Below are positions 58,500 to 64,000 of a stretch of 64,000 nucleotides of DNA, one piece after another. How positions within the stretch are numbered: position 1 is the first letter of the stretch; every line of letters begins with the position of its first letter. A program made the position numbers and the translations under genes. Origin of the DNA: Azospirillum brasilense (GTDB lineage Bacteria; Pseudomonadota; Alphaproteobacteria; Azospirillales; Azospirillaceae); the NCBI RefSeq assembly GCF_001315015.1, contig NZ_CP012914.1, positions 1,918,501 to 1,982,500 of the forward strand, written 5' to 3'. Under the pieces are notes generated by a model. It was not told the DNA's origin. It saw only the letters and a list, made by a program, of their open reading frames with translations, and ran no database searches.

Positions 58500-58955
58500 A
58501 TGTTCGTGAAGAAGCTCGTCCCGGCGGCGATGGCGATCGCCCTGCTTGCGGGTTGCGTCAGCACCTCTCAGGAAGCCACCAAGAACGCGGAAACCGTCGG
58601 CGGCCGAATCTCGTCGACCTATGGCAACGCCTCGGGCAAGGTCGCGTCCTCGGGCACCGGCCCGCTGCTGGGTGCCTTCATCGGCGGCGCGGCGATCCAG
58701 CCGTCGGACGCGGCGGCCGCCGAGACCGCGGCCAAGCGCGCCTACGCCGCCCCGGTCGGCGACAAGATCGGCTGGACCAACCCGGCGACGGGCCATTACG
58801 GCTCGCTGACCACGACGCGTGAGGGCTACAACAACGCCGGTCAGTATTGCCGTGAGTTCCACCAAACGGTAACCACAAAGAGCCAGACCGAATTGGCCTA
58901 CGGAACCGCTTGCAAACAGGCCGACGGTACGTGGAAGATCGTCGCCAATTCGTAA
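58500..58955 (+). CDS. Small lipoprotein (17 kDa surface antigen-like)
   Basis: 151 residues. Lipoprotein signal MFVKKLVPAAMAIALLAGC (lipobox LAGC). A Gly/Ala region (GTGPLLGAFIGGAA) and a C-terminal domain (GHYGSLTTTREGYNNAGQYCREFHQTVTTKSQTELAYGTACKQADGTWKIV) match the Rickettsia 17 kDa antigen-type family. ATG 58500 with GGCAGC upstream. Outer-membrane anchored; function unknown. Confidence 0.88.
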   Translation: MFVKKLVPAAMAIALLAGCVSTSQEATKNAETVGGRISSTYGNASGKVASSGTGPLLGAFIGGAAIQPSDAAAAETAAKRAYAAPVGDKIGWTNPATGHYGSLTTTREGYNNAGQYCREFHQTVTTKSQTELAYGTACKQADGTWKIVANS

Positions 58956-59003
58956 CGCCGCATCCCCGGGCTTCGGGGTGGAATAACTCTGTCTGTGGAA
59001 AGC

Positions 59004-59963
59004 ATGCGTGACCCTTATCAAATCCTCGGCCTCCCCCGCTCCGCGAGCGCCGACGACATCAAGAAGGCGTACCGTAAGCTCGCCAAGGAGTTTCACCCCG
59101 ACCTGAAGCCCGGCAACGCCTCGAACGAGGAGCGCTTCAAGGAAATCTCAGCGGCCTACACGCTGCTGTCGGATTCCGACAAGCGCGCCCGCTTCGACCG
59201 CGGCGAGATCGACTCCTCCGGCCAGGAGCGGCACCATGGCTTCGGTGGCCGCTCCCGCGCCAACGCCGGACGCAGCCGCGCCTACAGCGGGGCCGGCGGC
59301 GGTACCGGCGACGACTCCTTTTTCGGCGGCGAGGACTGGTTCTCGGACCTGTTCAGCGGCGGGCGCAAGCGCGGCGGGACGGGTGGCGGCGCTGGGAGTG
59401 GGACCTCCGGCGGCTCCCGGTCGCGCGGCAGCGACATCAATTATTCGGTCTCCGTGCCCTTCATCGAGGCGGCGCAGGGCACCAAGCGGCGCATCAGCCT
59501 GTCCAACGGCAAGAGCATCGACGTCGCCGTCCCGCCGGGGACGGAGGATCAGGCCAAGCTGCGGCTGAAGGGCCAGGGGCTTCCCGGTGCCGGCGGCTTC
59601 GGGGCCGGGGACGCCATCGTCGAGGTCCATGTCGAGGCGCACCCCTTCTTCACCCGCCAGGGCTCCGACATCCATGTCGAGGTGCCGATCACCCTGAACG
59701 AGGCCGTTCTCGGCGCCACCATCCGCGTGCCGACCGTCAGCGGTCCGGTCGCGCTGAAGGTCCAGCCGGGTGCCAACACCGGCTCCACCCTGCGGCTGCG
59801 CGGCAAGGGCGTGATGAACCAGGCGACCAAGCAGGCCGGCGACCAGTATGTGAAGCTGAAGGTCGTCCTCCCCGACCCGCCCGACGCGGAGCTGGTCAAG
59901 TTCATGGAGGAATGGTCGCGGACGCGCAGTTATGACGTGCGCAAGAAGGCCGGCCTGGAGTGA
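59004..59963 (+). CDS. DnaJ-class co-chaperone (CbpA-like)
   Basis: 319 residues. J domain at residues 1-70 with the HPD motif (KEFHPDLKPG), a Gly/Ser-rich linker at about 80-140, then two C-terminal client-binding beta domains; no zinc-finger repeat, so class B (CbpA). Stimulates DnaK ATPase. A GTG at 58995 is an alternative start. Confidence 0.92.
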   Translation: MRDPYQILGLPRSASADDIKKAYRKLAKEFHPDLKPGNASNEERFKEISAAYTLLSDSDKRARFDRGEIDSSGQERHHGFGGRSRANAGRSRAYSGAGGGTGDDSFFGGEDWFSDLFSGGRKRGGTGGGAGSGTSGGSRSRGSDINYSVSVPFIEAAQGTKRRISLSNGKSIDVAVPPGTEDQAKLRLKGQGLPGAGGFGAGDAIVEVHVEAHPFFTRQGSDIHVEVPITLNEAVLGATIRVPTVSGPVALKVQPGANTGSTLRLRGKGVMNQATKQAGDQYVKLKVVLPDPPDAELVKFMEEWSRTRSYDVRKKAGLE

Positions 59964-60100
59964 CTCCGGGCCGTTAACCCTCTCCTTACTTTTGGGTCAA
60001 AGAAAAGTCCTGGACCGAATGCGGTTGATGCGGGGCGGTGGCGCCTTCATCAATGATGGTGATGTGCCGGAAACGGTTTTCACCGCCTTCGTAGGACGCC

Positions 60101-61891
60101 ATGCCGCCGATCCCGAAAAAGTACCTGACCGCCGCCGCCGTTGTTGCTGCGCTTCTGCTTGGCTGGTTCGCCTTCGCGGCCTGGACCGACTACGCGCGCG
60201 ACGGCGCCGAGGAGGTCGCGACCTACAGCGACTTGGTGGCGGCGGCCGAACGGGGGGACATCGCCTCGGTCACCTTCCGCGGTGACGGGGCGCACGCCGT
60301 CACGCCGGACGGCCAGCGGCTGCGCGCCGTCGTTCCGGTCACTGACGACCTGCTGAAGGAATTGCGCGGGCGGAAGATCGCCATCGCCTTCGAGGAGGAG
60401 GCCGGCGGACTGGTCTCCGGCACCGTTTCCGTCCTGGAGAAGCTGGCCCCCTTCCTGGTGATCGGCCTGCTGATCGGCGCGCTGCTGCTCAGCGGTGGGC
60501 AGTTCCTCGGCGGCAGCCGCGCCACCCGCGTCCGCCCGCGCGACACCGGCACCGTCTTCGCCGACGTCGCCGGCGTGGACGAGGCGAAGGACGAGCTTCG
60601 CGAAACCGTTGAGTTCCTGCGCGACCCGCGCCGCTTCGCCATGGCCGGCGCCCGCGTGCCCAAGGGCATCCTGCTGGTCGGCCCGCCGGGCACCGGCAAG
60701 ACGATGCTGGCGAAGGCCGCGGCCGGCGAGGCCGGGGTGCCCTTCTTCACCGTCTCCGGTTCCGACTTCGTGGAAATGTTCGTCGGGCTGGGTGCCGCGC
60801 GGGTGCGCAGCGTCTTCAAGACGGCGCGGGCCGCCGCCCCCTGCCTGCTCTTCATCGACGAGGTCGACGCCCTGGCCGGCAAGCGCGGCGAATCCAATTC
60901 CCATTCGGAGCGGGAGCAGACCCTGAACCAGCTCCTGGTCGAGATGGACGGCATCGTGAACGGCGGCGTGGGCGGCGGCGAGGTGGTGGTGATCGCCGCG
61001 ACCAACCGCGCGGAGATGCTGGACCCCGCCGTGACCCGGCCGGGCCGCTTCGACCGCCACATCCATGTCGCGCTGCCCGACGTCGCCGGGCGCGAGGCCA
61101 TCCTCGGTGTCCACACCGGCCGGCTGCACCTCGCCCCCGACGTCTGCGTCCGCACGGTGGCGCGGGGCACGCCCGGCTTCTCCGGCGCCGAGCTGGCCAA
61201 CCTGACCAACGAGGCCGCCCTGTCCGCCGCGCGCAACGGGCGCGTCATCGTCGGCATGGCCGATTTCGAGGCGGCGAAGGACCGTGTCCTGATGGGCAAC
61301 GAGCGGCGCAGTCTCGCCCTCTCCAGCCACGAGCGGCGCCTGACCGCCTATCACGAGGCCGGTCACGCGCTGGTCTCCATCCGCTGCCCGGAGGCTGACC
61401 CCATCCACAAGGCCACCATCATCCCGCGCGGCCGCGCGCTGGGCATGGTGGTGCGGCTGCCGGAGGGCGACCGCGTGTCGGTGTCGCGCGCCAAGCTGCT
61501 GGCCGACATCGCCGTCGCCATGGCCGGGCGGGCGGCCGAGGATCTGGTCTTCGGCCCGGACGCCGTCACCACCGGGGCGGAGGCCGATTTCCGCGCCGCC
61601 ACGGACCTCGCCCGCCGCATGGTCACCGCCTGGGGGATGAGCGACGCCATCGGCTATGTCGCCCACGCCGGCAACGATCCCGCCGTCGTGCGCTCGGAGC
61701 GCACCGCCTGGCGCATCGACGAGGAGGTGCGCCGCATCACCGACGAGGGGATGGAGCGCGCCCGCCGCATCCTGGTCGCCGACCGCGCCGCGCTGGAGCG
61801 GATCACCGCCGCCCTGCTGGAGCGCGAGACGCTGAGCGGCGAGGAGATCGGCGCGCTTGCGGAGGAAGAACGGGAAACGGAGGCGGCCTGA
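60101..61891 (+). CDS. FtsH-type AAA+ membrane zinc protease
   Basis: 596 residues. Two N-terminal membrane helices (about 9-28, 115-131) flanking a periplasmic domain, AAA+ module with Walker A GPPGTGKT (about 194-201), Walker B LLFIDEVDAL, SRH TRPGRFDRHI, and protease motif HEAGH (about 417-421) with the third metal ligand Asp in FRAATDLARR. Compared with housekeeping FtsH it is slightly shorter and shows divergent motifs (PKGILLVGPPG preserved; VEMFVGLGAARVRSVF), so it is probably an additional FtsH paralogue. Follows dnaJ by 137 nt. Confidence 0.93.
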   Translation: MPPIPKKYLTAAAVVAALLLGWFAFAAWTDYARDGAEEVATYSDLVAAAERGDIASVTFRGDGAHAVTPDGQRLRAVVPVTDDLLKELRGRKIAIAFEEEAGGLVSGTVSVLEKLAPFLVIGLLIGALLLSGGQFLGGSRATRVRPRDTGTVFADVAGVDEAKDELRETVEFLRDPRRFAMAGARVPKGILLVGPPGTGKTMLAKAAAGEAGVPFFTVSGSDFVEMFVGLGAARVRSVFKTARAAAPCLLFIDEVDALAGKRGESNSHSEREQTLNQLLVEMDGIVNGGVGGGEVVVIAATNRAEMLDPAVTRPGRFDRHIHVALPDVAGREAILGVHTGRLHLAPDVCVRTVARGTPGFSGAELANLTNEAALSAARNGRVIVGMADFEAAKDRVLMGNERRSLALSSHERRLTAYHEAGHALVSIRCPEADPIHKATIIPRGRALGMVVRLPEGDRVSVSRAKLLADIAVAMAGRAAEDLVFGPDAVTTGAEADFRAATDLARRMVTAWGMSDAIGYVAHAGNDPAVVRSERTAWRIDEEVRRITDEGMERARRILVADRAALERITAALLERETLSGEEIGALAEEERETEAA

Positions 61892-61999
61892 TGGCGAAAT
61901 TTCTCGTTCACATTCAACGACAAACATTGCCGCATACGCGCATACATTGGTAAAATGCCGTAGATTTTTCGCACAGTGCGATCAGCATCGGGGCTGAGG

Positions 62000-62812
62000 A
62001 TGGCAAAAGCGGTTGCCCGCCGGACGGTACTGGCCTTGGCACTCGCCGGATGGGCGGCGAGCGGCCTGCCGTCGTCCGGCTTTGCCGCGACTGCCGAGTC
62101 CACACCCGCCGAGTCCGCGGCCGCTCCGGTGACCGTCAAGGTCGGTGGCTACGAGTTTCCTCCCTACGTCACCGAGTCCGGCGGCGGCGTTACGCAGGCC
62201 CTGCTCGACCTGTTGAACGCGGAGCAGAGCGACTTCCGATTCGAGCTGGTCCGCACCTCCCCCCAGCGGCGCTACGAGGACATGGAGCGGGGCCGCTTCG
62301 ACATGATCGCCTTCGAAAGCCTCGCCTGGGGCTGGAAGGGGCGCCCCGTGGAGGCGTCGCGGGTGTTCCTGCGCGACGCGGAGGTGTTTGTCGCCAAGGC
62401 CGGCCCAGGCATGGACCAGGGCTATTTCGACCGGCTGGACGACAAGACGATCCTGGGACGGCTCGGCTATCATTACGCCTTCGCCGGCATGACCGCCGAC
62501 CCGGAGGTTCTGGAGAAGCGCTTCAACACCCGGCTGACCGTCACGCATGAGGGCAACGTGCGCAGCGTCGCCGCCGGGCGCGCCGCGCTGGCCATCGTCA
62601 CACGCTCCTTCCTGGCGCAATTCCTGAAGGCCAACCCCGACATGGCGCCGCACCTCCTGGTGTCCGACCGCACCGACCAGATCTACGAGCATACCATCCT
62701 GGTCCGCCGCGACGGCCCGGTCGGCATCGGCTGGGTCAACGGCACGCTCGACCGGCTGGAGCGCAGCGGCGTCCTTCCGGCGCTGTGGGTCCGGCAGGGA
62801 ATCGCCCCGTGA
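62000..62812 (+). CDS. Periplasmic substrate-binding-like protein (PBP2 fold)
   Basis: 270 residues with a signal peptide (cut near GFAATAES). PBP2-type sensor domain (KVGGYEFPPYVTESGG, QALLDLLNAEQ, YEDMERGRFDMIAFESLAWG, RAALAIVTRSFLAQFL). No ABC permease is nearby. Its stop overlaps the GTG of the SpoIIE-type phosphatase by 4 nt, so it probably presents a ligand to that sensor rather than feeding a transporter. Start ATG 62000; the frame opens at 61976. Confidence 0.85.
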   Translation: MAKAVARRTVLALALAGWAASGLPSSGFAATAESTPAESAAAPVTVKVGGYEFPPYVTESGGGVTQALLDLLNAEQSDFRFELVRTSPQRRYEDMERGRFDMIAFESLAWGWKGRPVEASRVFLRDAEVFVAKAGPGMDQGYFDRLDDKTILGRLGYHYAFAGMTADPEVLEKRFNTRLTVTHEGNVRSVAAGRAALAIVTRSFLAQFLKANPDMAPHLLVSDRTDQIYEHTILVRRDGPVGIGWVNGTLDRLERSGVLPALWVRQGIAP

Positions 62813-64000
62813 CCGAGTTGCGCGCCCTCGCCGATGGTCGGCGCGACCGTTCGCTGCTGACCCGTGTCGGCAGCATCATCCTGGTCACTGCTGCCGCCGT
62901 GGGGGTGGTCGCCGTGGCCGTGTCGGCCAACATCGTGGAGCACCAGCAGTTCTCGGCGCTGACCAAGCGGGCGCAGTTGGTCGCCGCCATGCAGACGGAC
63001 GCGCTGGCCAACCCGATCTGGGAAATCGACGACCGCGCCGTCCGCAACATCATCGATTCGCTGCGCGAGCGCGACCCGGCCATTCTCGCTGTCTCCGTCT
63101 TCGAGCCGGGGCACAGCGAGCCGATGGCGGTGTCCGGCAATCCCAGGACCTCCGCCGACTCCACCACCATCGAAAAAATCATCGACCTGCGGGGGCGCGA
63201 CGGGGTGACCCGGCAGGTGGGGACGCTGCGCCTGCTCTATTCGACGGAGGAGGTCCATCGCAACACGCTGGAGGCGCTGCTGCCGGTGGTCGGGCTGCTC
63301 CTGCTGTCCCTGGTCACCGCCATCGCCATCATCAGCGTCATGCTGAACCGCGTCGTGCTCCGCCCGCTGCGGCGGCTGACCCAGGCGACCCAGGCGGTCT
63401 CCCGCGGCGATTACGGCGCCCGCCTCGCCACCGAGCGGGAGGACGAGATCGGCGTCCTGACCAAGACTTTCAACCGCATGGCCGAGACGGTCCAGGACTA
63501 CACCCAGACCCTGGAATCCCGTGTTCAGGAACGGACGGAGGCGCTGGCCGACATCAACCGCCGCATCATGGACAGCATCAACTACGCCCAGTTGATCCAG
63601 TCCTCGATCCTGCCGAAGCCGGAGGTGCTGGAGGGCGGGCTGGCCCAGCATTTCGTCCTGTGGCGCCCGCGCGACGTGGTCAGCGGCGATTTCTACTACT
63701 ACCGCGAGGTCGAGGACGGCTTCCTCATCGGCGTGGCGGACTGCACGGGCCACGGGGTTCCCGGCGCCTTCATGACCATGACCGCCAGCGCGGTGCTGAA
63801 CAATGTGGTGGACGGCATGGGCGCCGCCGATCCCGCCGCGCTGCTCGCCACGGTGGACGACAAGGTGCGGGCGGCCCTGCACCAAGATGGCGACGCGGCA
63901 AGCTGGGAGGGTGGCTTCGACAACGGGTTGGATCTGGCGCTGTGCTACGTCCAGCCGGCGCAGCGGCGGCTCGTCTATGCCGGCGCCCGCCTGCCCCTGG
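62809..64000 (+). CDS. Membrane sensor with HAMP and SpoIIE-type phosphatase (SiaA-like; partial)
   Basis: 397 codons visible, open at the window end. Start GTG 62809 overlaps the binding-protein stop. Membrane helices at about 18-40 and 160-183 flank a periplasmic sensor, then HAMP at about 184-236 (LRRLTQATQAVSRGDYGARL). A coiled coil at about 237-262 leads into a PP2C-like SpoIIE domain (RPRDVVSGDFYYYREVEDGFLIGVADCTGHGVPGAF). Resembles SiaA of Pseudomonas, which dephosphorylates an anti-sigma-antagonist-type partner. Downstream partners are outside the window. Confidence 0.9.
   Translation, partial: MTELRALADGRRDRSLLTRVGSIILVTAAAVGVVAVAVSANIVEHQQFSALTKRAQLVAAMQTDALANPIWEIDDRAVRNIIDSLRERDPAILAVSVFEPGHSEPMAVSGNPRTSADSTTIEKIIDLRGRDGVTRQVGTLRLLYSTEEVHRNTLEALLPVVGLLLLSLVTAIAIISVMLNRVVLRPLRRLTQATQAVSRGDYGARLATEREDEIGVLTKTFNRMAETVQDYTQTLESRVQERTEALADINRRIMDSINYAQLIQSSILPKPEVLEGGLAQHFVLWRPRDVVSGDFYYYREVEDGFLIGVADCTGHGVPGAFMTMTASAVLNNVVDGMGAADPAALLATVDDKVRAALHQDGDAASWEGGFDNGLDLALCYVQPAQRRLVYAGARLPL

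Noticed and set aside
58965..58982. CCCCG/CGGGG mini-hairpin after the lipoprotein gene as a terminator
   Set aside because: Only a 5-bp stem and no T-run follows; too weak to call.

Overview
This is a high-GC chromosomal or chromid segment of an alphaproteobacterium. Azospirillum or a close relative in the Rhodospirillales is the best guess, inferred from family content: DUF2336, DUF1150 and LdtR-like MarR proteins, a Fur-family Zur, soluble chemoreceptors, DUF6285 in a fatty-acid operon, and an Lhr-type helicase with PdeM. About 55 genes can be supported. I saw no rRNA, tRNA, CRISPR array or insertion sequence.

Layout. 1-9.1 kb (minus strand): response regulator, glgX, glgB and a trehalose synthase-maltokinase fusion, a storage-glucan and trehalose operon. 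9.3-12.1 kb: hemerythrin, acetyltransferase, then cysQ overlapping a DUF455 gene. 12.3-17.5 kb (minus): acyl-CoA synthetase, SDR, acyl-CoA dehydrogenase, APH-like kinase and DUF6285, a lipid-degradation operon. 17.7-30.9 kb: an unusual envelope and signalling region. It holds a Crp-type regulator, a secreted caspase/FGE-like fusion, a CHASE2 adenylate cyclase overlapping a secreted DUF4384 protein, OmpA, a CsgG-like/peptidoglycan-binding/DUF4384 lipoprotein, two DUF4399 proteins and an MscS channel carrying a cyclic-nucleotide-binding domain. This is the strongest candidate for an undescribed system: cAMP maker, cAMP reader and cAMP-gated channel lie within 13 kb around secreted and envelope modules.

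30.9-36.0 kb: DUF2336, MarR regulator, alpha/beta hydrolase with a translationally coupled mini-ORF, small proteins and a methyltransferase. 36.0-38.9 kb: a small-gene stretch passing into a clearly AT-rich island with an XRE regulator and an AlbA_2/ATPase gene split by a -1 frameshift. 38.9-44.4 kb: DNA-repair genes (Lhr-like helicase, pdeM, photolyase) and a fasciclin protein. 44.5-48.3 kb: PhoX phosphatase, then zur and a COG0523 zinc metallochaperone. 48.5-53.4 kb: membrane protein, GT2 glycosyltransferase, anion/arsenite-type transporter, MBL hydrolase. 53.6-58.3 kb: Cys-rich small protein, two soluble chemoreceptors with C-terminal sensors, CDF metal exporter, pdxH. 58.5-64 kb: lipoprotein, DnaJ/CbpA, a second-type FtsH protease, and a periplasmic binding protein overlapping a SpoIIE-type phosphatase that runs off the window.

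Intergenic structure. A dispersed repeat sits downstream of plus-strand genes at four places. It combines a GC hairpin with an exactly conserved G-quadruplex-type tail (G5-A-G3-TYA-G3-W-G5). One copy, and a relative near 12.2 kb, carry an extra hairpin-bearing core.
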